Assembly: GCA_002350845.1 (NCBI GenBank)
Contig: DEFL01000003.1
Coordinates: forward strand, 1-7,050
DNA: 7,050 nucleotides
DNA from: Christensenella sp. UBA2853
GTDB taxonomy: Bacteria; Bacillota; Clostridia; Christensenellales; Aristaeellaceae
Direction: 5' to 3'
The notes under the pieces were generated by a model. That model saw nothing but the letters and a program-made list of their open reading frames with translations. It was not told the origin of the DNA and searched no databases. Every line of letters begins with the position of its first letter. Position 1 is the first letter of the stretch. Shown here one piece after another: positions 1 through 5,181 of the stretch. The translations under genes were made by a program, and so were the position numbers.

Positions 1-491
1 ATAAAATGGGTAAGTACGATTTCACCGCCATGGTTTTCGCGCCATCCGATGCACGTCAGGGGATACAGTGCGCCTGCGGCTTCATTGCCTGCGATCTGCG
101 CTTCCACCTGACCCCATACGCCGGCTTCCCGCCAGCTGCTGAAAACCATGGCGGTCTTGCCGTCAAAATTATTGTACTCCCAATAGATCGCTGTGTCGGT
201 GTCCGAATATAGCTCCGGCCAGTCCCACTCCTGAATCAGCGCTGTCGGATTATCGATCACGATCTGCCACACGCCGTCATGCCGTTCCAGCAGAATCAGC
301 CTTTTGACGCCATCCGTCTCGGCGAAGCAAGCAGCCGAGTCGCCCCACTGCGTAAGCTGCACCGGCTCAGTGATGCCTGCCTGGCGGAGTGTATCTGTGA
401 TCAGTGCTTCATCACTGCCGGCTGCCAACGCCGAAGCGCTGAACAGCATGAGAATCAGAGCAACAAGGCAAAGGAAGGGTTTCTTCATCAT
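1..491 (-). CDS. Predicted secreted protein, N-terminal part (runs off left edge)
   Basis: This open frame starts at ATG 491 on the minus strand and stays open for 163 codons to the left edge, so the C-terminus is not seen. The start is supported by GAAAGAAGGA just upstream. Residues 1 to about 24 form a signal peptide: a KK pair, a hydrophobic core (LCLVALILMLF) and an AxA-type end (ALAAG). The mature part is rich in Trp and acidic residues and looks like a soluble extracellular domain; I do not recognise the family. It is the last visible gene of a minus-strand operon. Its start overlaps the stop of the 43-residue ORF at 488-619 (ATGA), which suggests translational coupling. A second ATG directly follows the first, so either could be used. 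Coding status is well supported; function is unknown. Confidence 0.8.
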   Translation of the reverse strand, partial: MMKKPFLCLVALILMLFSASALAAGSDEALITDTLRQAGITEPVQLTQWGDSAACFAETDGVKRLILLERHDGVWQIVIDNPTALIQEWDWPELYSDTDTAIYWEYNNFDGKTAMVFSSWREAGVWGQVEAQIAGNEAAGALYPLTCIGWRENHGGEIVLTHF

Positions 492-619
492 AGCTGTCCT
501 TCTTTCCACTGCTGGTCACCCCCAGCATACCTTACACTATCGTGTTCTTCTGCAAAAGCCGTATTCAGGCAAGCCATCGCAATCATCATCAGAGCCATAT
601 ACGCCGCAAGTTTACGCAT
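488..619 (-). CDS. 43-residue ORF with signal peptide between two secreted-protein genes
   Basis: The frame runs from ATG 619 to TGA at 490-488 on the minus strand. The first 23 residues look like a signal peptide: MRK, then an Ala/Met/Leu-rich core (AAYMALMMIAMACL), then AFA before EE. The mature peptide would be only about 20 residues, polar and charged, ending EGQL. AGAGGA lies about 10 nt upstream of the ATG. The gap to the gene before it (stop at 641) is 21 nt, and its stop overlaps the next start as ATGA. It may be a real exported micropeptide, a leader that couples translation to the next gene, or the worn-down front of a third paralogue. There is no known family to assign. The operon packing and the signal-peptide-like reading are what support it. 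Confidence 0.5.
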   Translation of the reverse strand: MRKLAAYMALMMIAMACLNTAFAEEHDSVRYAGGDQQWKEGQL

Positions 620-640
620 GTTTTTCAAATCCTCTTTTGC

Positions 641-1456
641 TCATCCGTTTGCTGTCGAAGTACTCACTGTTTCCAGCGTAGCATCATCGATTGAAATATA
701 CCAATAGGAATCTCCGGCTGGATTGACAGCAGCATACCATAAATGATCCTCTTCGGAGAAATAGATTTCAACAGCATCATCCGTGAACATATCCGCTGTA
801 ACTGGTTCACCTGCCACGGTATAGCCGGTTTTCAGCATTTCCACAAAAGATTCTTTGACCTTATCTTTTACTTCAAGCATTTGATGCCTGGGCATATATC
901 CTGTTTTGGCATTGATCCAGACCTCGGCTTTCACAAGCGAGTGATCATAGAAACGAAATACCCAGTATGGTGCAATAAAGTCTCCTGTTTCACGATGCCC
1001 GGTATACAGTGATACGGATACTCTGTTCTCACTGCAATCCAGATCATACGATGACATCAGGAAGTCAAGCGCCATTTGTCTGGCTTCATCTTCCTCAATC
1101 ATTCCCGGTTCTCTAACGCCGTATTTCCAGGAAAGAATCTGATCTGCAAAGGGAACAGACGCAATCCAATCTGGATGATATGTTTGGATTCTTTGTTCCT
1201 CTGCTTCGATCAAATATGGCAGCAGACCGCTGTACCAGTTTTTTTGTTCGACAGTCCAGAAACGAAACGGACCATTGGCATCAACCAATTCTTCCCAGAA
1301 GTCTGCAGCTCCGTAGTCTGCATTGAATCTCTCTTTAACAATCTCTTCGGCGTGCCTCTTCACAAATGTTTCCCATTCTTCCGCATATACATTGCAGGTT
1401 GATATACCCAAAAGAATCAGTAAAAACGTCAGAAACCAACATGACACCTTTTTCAA
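641..1456 (-). CDS. Predicted secreted protein, unknown function
   Basis: A 271-residue exported protein is read from TTG 1456 on the minus strand. A longer frame begins at ATG 1480, but it has no ribosome binding site in front. By contrast AGAAGGA sits 8 nt before the TTG. The stretch GGAAAGAAGGACAG before this TTG also matches the one before the neighbouring gene at 491, where it aligns to ATG. From the TTG the protein opens with KKVSCW and a hydrophobic run (FLTFLLILLGI) ending VYA-EE, a clean signal peptide. The mature part is rich in Trp, Tyr, Glu and Asp, with an NAKTGYMPRHQ turn near the middle and a repeated beta-rich look (YWVFRFYDH, YWYISIDD). Faint likeness to PepSY-type modules is only an impression. 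It is the first gene of the three-gene minus-strand operon. Confidence 0.8.
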   Translation of the reverse strand: MKKVSCWFLTFLLILLGISTCNVYAEEWETFVKRHAEEIVKERFNADYGAADFWEELVDANGPFRFWTVEQKNWYSGLLPYLIEAEEQRIQTYHPDWIASVPFADQILSWKYGVREPGMIEEDEARQMALDFLMSSYDLDCSENRVSVSLYTGHRETGDFIAPYWVFRFYDHSLVKAEVWINAKTGYMPRHQMLEVKDKVKESFVEMLKTGYTVAGEPVTADMFTDDAVEIYFSEEDHLWYAAVNPAGDSYWYISIDDATLETVSTSTANG

Positions 1457-1550
1457 TGCAACTGTCCTTCTTTCCTTCATTCATTTGTCAGTAATCGGTG
1501 TTTGACCTCCACTATAAAGACGAAGCATGTCTACATTTTCTTGCATGCAG

Positions 1551-1586
1551 CTGATTTCTTTCCAAGCCTTTCGGAATAGAAATCAG
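1551..1586 (-). promoter_or_regulatory. Inverted repeat upstream of the secreted-protein operon
   Basis: CTGATTTCT (1551-1559) and AGAAATCAG (1578-1586) are perfect 9-bp arms. Inside them TTCC and GGAA can extend the stem. On the minus strand the repeat lies about 95 nt before the TTG start at 1456 and just downstream of a TATACT (1591-1596). That hexamer has only a weak TGTAAA partner 17 nt further upstream. It could be an operator at a transcription start or a leader hairpin. The promoter call itself is weak; the repeat is directly visible. Confidence 0.35.
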
Positions 1587-1644
1587 TTTTAGTATATCAC
1601 AAATAACCATGTCTTTACACGTAAATGACAGGCTGAAAAGACTG

Positions 1645-1683
1645 GGGACGCTCTTGGCGCTGGCTGCCGGACCGTCCCTTTTT
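1645..1683 (+). terminator. Terminator-like hairpin with T5 tail, plus a second hairpin behind it
   Basis: GGGACG (1645-1650) pairs with CGTCCC (1673-1678). The loop can itself fold, and TTTTT follows (1679-1683). A second, smaller stem lies just behind at 1690-1703: GCCTC-TTCG-GAGGC with a UUCG tetraloop. No plus-strand gene precedes it in the window, so it may be the end of a gene lost by rearrangement, or an insulator at the left edge of the mobile element. Confidence 0.4.
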
Positions 1684-1762
1684 CTATGCGCCTCTTCGGA
1701 GGCCTTTGTGGTCGTTATGAGCTTCCAGCAATGGTCTTGGATGTATCAAAGAAAAAATACCC

Positions 1763-1930
1763 CGAAATCTCATGCAAGTGTTTCCAAAAACGATGATTTT
1801 CGCCATGTAGATATGAGGAGGTAAACCAGCATGGCTGCCGATGAACGCCATTCAGTGGAAATGCGATAAGCATACTGCTCAGAAAATTTTCTAAAGCCGG
1901 TGTCACTTAGCCTTGATTTTTACATTGAAG
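1763..1930 (+). repeat. Diverged direct repeat, copy 1 (period about 213 bp)
   Basis: Two conserved blocks recur in the same order and spacing as in copy 2. Block A, around GTTTCCAAAA at 1780-1789, continues CGATG then ATTTTCGCCAT. Block B is CCGGTGTCACTT at 1897-1908, followed by GCCTT and a G-rich tail. The spacing A to B is 117 bp here and 118 bp in copy 2. No convincing gene lies in 1587-2187. Short frames there have no supported start and overlap the repeat. It may be an old tandem duplication or an element-end or origin repeat. Confidence 0.5.
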
Positions 1931-1971
1931 GGTGGGAGGTAGCTGGAAAATGCATGGCATGGGCTTCAATC

Positions 1972-2150
1972 CCGAAAAAAATTTCTGCAGGTGTTTCCAA
2001 AATCGATGTTATTTTGCCATTTATGGGTGCTTAGAGGTGATCTTGAATGAACGATGATATGCATCAGAAGAAAGCGAGATGAAGCGGACTGCAAAGATTA
2101 TTTCCGATGACCGGTGTCACTTTGCGCCTTATTCCCCATATAGGGGGGTG
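1972..2150 (+). repeat. Diverged direct repeat, copy 2, directly upstream of the replication gene
   Basis: Block A (GTTTCCAAAA, 1993-2002, followed by TCGATG and ATTTTGCCAT) and block B (CCGGTGTCACTT, from 2111) repeat copy 1. After block B comes a G-rich tail with CCCC-ATATA-GGGG (2134-2146). The copy ends about 40 bp before the replication gene, so it could hold its promoter, operator or an origin. GTTTCCAAAATCG also occurs once more, inverted, at 4043-4055. Confidence 0.5.
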
Positions 2151-2187
2151 GCGGGGATAACACCAGAGAAAAGAAAGGATGGAAACG

Positions 2188-3057
2188 ATGATGAACACGA
2201 GACGAAACGCAGATGCAATCCGGCAGCTCATGAGAAGCCCGATATGGGCTGACGATGGAGCTGTGAAGTTGTATCTTCACTGCCTGGCCATGGCGAGCCA
2301 CAATCAGTATTGTTGGCGCGGGCTGCAGCTTCAGCCGGGCGACATGCCCCTGTCAGAACGGAAAACGGCAAAAGCACTCTGTTGGTCCAGGGACAAGCTG
2401 CGCCGCAGAATGCGGATGCTGGAAGCACAGGGCATGGTAACAATCCGGTCGATCCCTAACGTGGGAACGATGCTGCATGTGGTGAATTGGCCCGATCCTG
2501 CCGGTGTGAAAAATGGACCAGAAGCTGGAGCGACCTGTATCCATGATGGAGCCAGCGCAGAGGCATGGGATGCTCAGGATTGTACCGGTTCCCCTTTGGA
2601 TGCCAGTCAGGCATGGTATCAGGATGATACCAGTTATCAGGAAACCGGTATCACTGTGATACCAACTGATCCTCGGAATCAGACCGGTTCCGCCCAAACC
2701 GGTACGCTGGCAAGACCTAACCCATATAAAAAGAATATATATTCTTCTTTAGGGTATGGGACGAAGACTGAACCGGATCGTTTTTCAGAGATATGGCTTG
2801 CTTATCCGCAGAACAGGCGGACAAACCGTGAGGCTGCAGCAGTGCTGGTGGAGAAGGCACTGAATGACGGCGCGACGATTGAAGCTATCCTGTCCGCCCT
2901 GGAAGCGGAAAAACAAACCGTGGATTGGCTGACAGCGAATGGTCAGTATGTCCCCGGCATTGTGAAATGGCTGCAGCGGGAACCATGGCGGAACTATGTG
3001 GATGCAACCTCGATTCCCCAGGTTTCAGATAATGAAGAACAATGGGAATCGTGGTAA
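2188..3057 (+). CDS. Helix-turn-helix replication initiator-like protein (phage/DnaD-type)
   Basis: A 289-residue protein. ATG 2188 is chosen because AAAGGA at 2174-2179 leaves an 8-nt spacer; ATG 2179 overlaps that site, and ATG 2191 is an alternative. Residues about 10-102 match the N-terminal winged-helix module of phage/element replisome organisers: RSPIW near 16-20, KLYLHCLAMASH, then LQPGDM, a helix-turn-helix around 57-82 and the wing ending VVNWPD. Residues about 103-195 are a variable polar linker. Residues about 197-271 resemble the C-terminal region of such proteins (FSEIWLAYP, GQYVPGIVKWLQREPW). The likely role is to start replication of the excised circular element by recruiting the host helicase machinery; this is inferred from the family pattern. 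It is the first plus-strand gene of the element, upstream of mobC. Its linker DNA carries unusual palindromes (separate entry). Confidence 0.75.
   Translation: MMNTRRNADAIRQLMRSPIWADDGAVKLYLHCLAMASHNQYCWRGLQLQPGDMPLSERKTAKALCWSRDKLRRRMRMLEAQGMVTIRSIPNVGTMLHVVNWPDPAGVKNGPEAGATCIHDGASAEAWDAQDCTGSPLDASQAWYQDDTSYQETGITVIPTDPRNQTGSAQTGTLARPNPYKKNIYSSLGYGTKTEPDRFSEIWLAYPQNRRTNREAAAVLVEKALNDGATIEAILSALEAEKQTVDWLTANGQYVPGIVKWLQREPWRNYVDATSIPQVSDNEEQWESW
2584..2760 (+). other. Candidate intragenic replication origin inside the initiator gene
   Basis: The linker-coding DNA holds four ACCGGT palindromes (2584, 2644, 2683, 2698), a GGTATC/GATACC pair (2615-2620, 2626-2631) and the 17-bp palindrome GGTATCAC-T-GTGATACC (2647-2663). 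An AT-rich tract with a perfect 16-bp palindrome (AAGAATAT|ATATTCTT, 2731-2746) follows, flanked by CCCATA and TATGGG. Binding repeats followed by an AT-rich melting region inside an initiator gene is the layout of the lambda O origin. The assignment here is inference. Confidence 0.4.
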
Positions 3058-3321
3058 GCAATTAACCAAGACGAAAGAGCTGAGCCATTCCCGTCATTAG
3101 TCGTTGGCATCGCCAACGAAGCGCACCTTGACAATCAGGGCCACGTTTCCAGATCTGTCCAAACCGCCATGATCTTCCTCTTCGGAAGGGAGCGCCGAAA
3201 GGACCGGCAGTGAGCCAAACAAGGTTTCTTGCCAGAGGCAGCAGTGAAAAATAAGCCCGAACCAAACAACAGCAATGAAACAATGCACCTGAGTTTATTG
3301 GATTCAGAAAGGAAGATACAC
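3058..3321 (+). other. Gap between replication gene and mobC; hairpin, possible oriT
   Basis: This stretch has no supported start of its own. It contains a strong hairpin, TCGTTGGC-ATC-GCCAACGA (8-bp perfect stem, 3101-3119), with no T-run after it, so it is not a terminator. A smaller CTTCC/GGAAG repeat lies at about 3174-3188. A hairpin just upstream of mobC is where an origin of transfer is often found, but no nick-site consensus could be recognised. The mobC frame is open back to TTG 3229 without a ribosome binding site. Confidence 0.35.
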
Positions 3322-3666
3322 ATGAGCGAAATGCAAAACCACACTGTTCACTTCAGTTTCGATACCACTCCAGAACAGGCCGCTATCATTCAGCAGAAAA
3401 TGAAAAATGCCGGCGTCAAAAACAAATCAGGATTCTTTCGCGCGATGGTGCTGAATGGTTATCTATTGCGGCTTGACCTGCCTGAGCTTCGGGAAGCCTC
3501 TCGGCAGATGAGTATTCTTTCAAATAACGTAAATCAGATTGCCAAGCGAATGAACGAACATGGAAGTATCTATGAAACAGAAATCGATGAGATCCTGGAA
3601 AAGCAGGAGGAGATTACTCAATTGATAAGACAAATCTATGAACGGTTGGAGGTACTTTACGAGTGA
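3322..3666 (+). CDS. mobC: MobC-type mobilization (relaxosome accessory) protein
   Basis: A 114-residue protein. The start at ATG 3322 has AAAGGAAG (3308-3315) correctly spaced; an upstream TTG in frame at 3229 lacks a site. The N-terminus (VHFSFDTTPEQAAIIQQKM) looks like the ribbon-helix-helix DNA-binding part of MobC-like proteins. The signature LSNNVNQIAKRMNEHG (residues about 66-81) matches the MobC core, and the C-terminal helix (about 86-113) is coiled-coil-like, with many Glu, Ile and Leu. MobC proteins bind at oriT and help the relaxase open and nick DNA. Normally the relaxase gene follows at once, often overlapping. Here the overlapping frame is only a short unrecognised ORF, so the partner is missing from the window. 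Confidence 0.8.
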   Translation: MSEMQNHTVHFSFDTTPEQAAIIQQKMKNAGVKNKSGFFRAMVLNGYLLRLDLPELREASRQMSILSNNVNQIAKRMNEHGSIYETEIDEILEKQEEITQLIRQIYERLEVLYE

Positions 3667-3905
3667 TAATGGCTTTCCTTACACGGCAATTTTGCTCCGA
3701 TCCAGCGGAAGCAATCACGTTATTTCATGATATCTGGGACGGGACAAAGCGCAGGGAACCTGCACAACCACAGCGCTTGCGCTGGCAGATCAGGGGCTTG
3801 GGGGCGGAGCCTACCAACAAGCTTTTTGCAAAATCTAGCAGATTTGCATTGCTTGCTACTATTCTCCGGGGCTGTTTTCAGGAGAGCATGAAGACGGTCT
3901 TCTGA
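3663..3905 (+). CDS. Short ORF at the relaxase position; possible remnant
   Basis: The frame opens with GTG overlapping the mobC stop (GTGA at 3663-3666), or ATG at 3669, and gives about 78-80 residues. That overlap is what a mobC-relaxase pair normally shows. However, the translation (MAFLTRQFCSDPAEAI onward, then a basic Arg/Pro-rich stretch and LFAKSSRFALLATIL) shows no His-rich relaxase motif and no match I know. It may be a relaxase start fused by deletion to downstream DNA, or a chance frame. The tail covers the inverted repeat at 3827-3848, which argues that part of it is functional DNA rather than coding. Confidence 0.3.
   Translation: MIMAFLTRQFCSDPAEAITLFHDIWDGTKRREPAQPQRLRWQIRGLGAEPTNKLFAKSSRFALLATILRGCFQESMKTVF
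3827..3848. repeat. Inverted repeat, possible oriT or protein-binding site
   Basis: TGCAAAATCT and AGATTTGCA are inverted arms with one extra A and the loop AGC. The repeat lies about 160 bp behind mobC in DNA that does not look well coding. It could be a relaxosome site or a plain operator. Confidence 0.35.
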
Positions 3906-4082
3906 AAAAATAAATTTCATTTCGTGAAAACTTTTGGCCCGGGAACCCCAGTAAAACCGTCATTTTAGAAATTTAGCCAGACGCAAAAATGCCAACAAAG
4001 CCTTAAGCTGCAACGCTTTCTGAAGTTTTCAAAACATGAAAACGATTTTGGAAACCATGTGATATGCTGTCAGCGGAAGCCA
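3906..4082. other. Non-coding stretch without a clear gene
   Basis: AT-rich DNA between the short ORF and the hairpin cluster. No frame with a supported start was found. It contains TTTCA/TGAAA (about 3917-3931), a GACGGT/ACCGTC pair spanning 3893-3961, and an inverted copy of GTTTCCAAAATCG at 4043-4055 that also occurs in the repeats before the replication gene. It is probably what remains after loss of the relaxase gene. Confidence 0.4.
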
Positions 4083-4237
4083 AAGTCATACGAATTGCCT
4101 CTATGACTTCCCGTACAGGAAAAGCTATCCTGTGCGTTCAGATACACACTGCTCTGCGTCATGCAGCCGCGAAGCATGATCCGAACGCAGAGCAGCGCCG
4201 CAACTGTTCCTGACTGTGTAATCGGACACACAGCCAG
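4083..4237 (+). other. Cluster of four consecutive hairpins (structured RNA, leader or transfer site)
   Basis: Four inverted repeats follow each other. The first is AAGTCATA/TATGACTT (4083-4090, 4102-4109). The second is ACAGGA/TCCTGT (4115-4120, 4128-4133). The third is CTGCTCTGCGT/ACGCAGAGCAG (4149-4159, 4185-4195), with an inner CATGC/GCATG (4160-4164, 4174-4178). The fourth is CTG-A-CTGTGT/ACACAG-C-CAG (4210-4219, 4228-4237). All lie within 155 bp, directly before the VLP gene and after the missing relaxase. Such density suggests a selected fold in RNA or single-stranded DNA. No known riboswitch class fits convincingly. Confidence 0.45.
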
Positions 4238-4279
4238 ATCATGATGGAAGATGAATGTAAACGAGGAGAGTCCAAAAGA

Positions 4280-4669
4280 ATGAACAACATGTTAATCCGG
4301 AATGTCAGAACTCTGGCGCATGGAGAATGCTGCAATTACATCGGTGGGAAATGTATTGAGGATGGAGAGTGCACCATCATCAATCCCCGCTATCCGACGA
4401 TTCACGACGGCGCTATTGACTGCGATTATTTTCTGGAATGCGTGCTGCCCATCAATCCGGAATTGAATCGGATCATCTGGACAGAACTGCTTCGGGAAGA
4501 AGATGTGACCCGGCCGAATGAAAGAACCTGCGCCTGGTGCGGAGGAGCTTTCATCCCCAACAGCGGTCGACAGCGATACTGCCCGCACTGCAAACCTCTT
4601 CACGAGCGACTCCGCAACCGGGTCAAACAGCGCAGCTACTATCAGCGAAAGCAAATGAAACGCACGTAA
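4280..4669 (+). CDS. Cysteine-rich VLP-family protein
   Basis: A 129-residue protein. ATG 4280 is preferred because GAGGAG (4263-4268) lies 11 nt before it; the longer frame from ATG 4241 has no site. The N-terminal half carries six cysteines (about C17, C18, C25, C31, C48, C54) and the family-like stretch CDYFLECVLPINPEL, where VLP gives the family its name. The C-terminal half has CAWC and CPHC (C84/C87 and C101/C104), a zinc-ribbon pattern, then a strongly basic tail (RLRNRVKQRSYYQRKQMKR). The likely role is a metal-stabilised nucleic-acid-binding accessory protein; the family has no proven function that I know. These proteins are regular neighbours of mobilization and integrase genes in Clostridia elements, which agrees with the place here between mobC and xis-int. 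Confidence 0.75.
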   Translation: MNNMLIRNVRTLAHGECCNYIGGKCIEDGECTIINPRYPTIHDGAIDCDYFLECVLPINPELNRIIWTELLREEDVTRPNERTCAWCGGAFIPNSGRQRYCPHCKPLHERLRNRVKQRSYYQRKQMKRT

Positions 4670-4787
4670 TTTGTTACCGGTTAGCCTGTCAGAAAGCCTT
4701 CCAGAGCAGGGCTTTTCGTGGCTTGTTCAGACGGGAGATGAAGAATGAATCATCCCCGTTAAAAATCGGATTCTAACCGGTAACAAA
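4670..4787. repeat. 118-bp segment bounded by perfect 15-bp inverted repeats
   Basis: The arms are TTTGTTACCGGTTAG (4670-4684) and CTAACCGGTAACAAA (4773-4787). The left arm begins at the base after the VLP stop codon. Inside are two more stems: AAAGCC/GGCTTT (4693-4698, 4710-4715, followed by T, terminator-like) and ACGGG-A-GATGA against TCATC-CCCGT (4730-4760 region). The arm core AACCGGTA also occurs twice in the replication gene linker. Candidates are a paired operator before xis-int, accessory recombination sites, or a tiny MITE-like insertion. No target duplication is evident. Confidence 0.5.
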
Positions 4788-4857
4788 ACGGCAGGAGCAT
4801 TCGGGAAAGAGATAGTTTACAACTTTACATCACTTTAAAGCATGAAAGGATATTGCC

Positions 4858-5181
4858 ATGATGAGAAACAGGCTATATACTGAAGAGCAGGTACACCAGG
4901 TTGTGGACGAGGTTCTCCGCATGCTGGACAGCACCGCGGCTCTGCAGGAGCCAGAGCACCTTGACAACAGCATACCTCAGCAATCATCGCCGGGCACGAA
5001 GATGACATTGTCCGTCCGGGAAGCAGCGGAGCTGATCGGTATCAGCAGGCCAACGATGTACCAACTTATTCGGGAGAATCAGATTCCGAGCATCCATGCT
5101 GGCAAAAAGATCGTGATCGCCCGTCAGGCTCTCCTGGATTGGCTGTCGAAAGGAGAAAACAATGGCAAGAAAGCGTGCTAA
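4858..5181 (+). CDS. xis: Excisionase-family helix-turn-helix protein
   Basis: A 107-residue protein. ATG 4858 has AAAGGA (4845-4850) 7 nt before it; the next codon is also ATG. Residues about 49-97 form the MerR-like excisionase domain: LSVREAAELIGISRPTMYQLI is the helix-turn-helix, and IPSIHAGKKIVIARQALLDWL is the wing and last helix. The N-terminal 45 residues are a polar, helical extension (YTEEQVHQVVDEVLRML) not always present in the family. The protein most likely binds next to the attachment site and directs the integrase toward excision; it may also repress the pair. Its 3' end overlaps int by 20 bp in another frame, so the two are translated together. The family call is firm; the excision role is inferred from position. 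Confidence 0.8.
   Translation: MMRNRLYTEEQVHQVVDEVLRMLDSTAALQEPEHLDNSIPQQSSPGTKMTLSVREAAELIGISRPTMYQLIRENQIPSIHAGKKIVIARQALLDWLSKGENNGKKAC

Noticed and set aside
279..707. Two plus-strand frames of 125-142 codons opposite the secreted-protein operon
   Set aside because: They are antisense to genes with clear signal peptides and ribosome binding sites, and their translations are Ser/Cys/His-rich without domain features.
1609..1824. Plus-strand frame of 71 codons before the replication gene
   Set aside because: There is no ribosome binding site; it runs through a terminator-like hairpin and into repeat copy 1, and its product resembles nothing known to me.
4195..4237. Resemblance to part of a cobalamin riboswitch (GCCGCAACTGT then AATCGGAC and AGCCA)
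   Set aside because: The B12 box and the other conserved core segments are absent, the order of stems does not fit, and the following gene has no link to cobalamin.
4693..4716. Plus-strand terminator behind the VLP gene
   Set aside because: The stem is only 6 bp with a loop of 11 nt and a TTTT tail of four; it is mentioned within the inverted-repeat entry but is too weak to list alone.
4816..4852. Promoter before xis with TTTACA as -35
   Set aside because: Two TTTACA copies are present, but no acceptable -10 hexamer lies 16-18 nt downstream of either.
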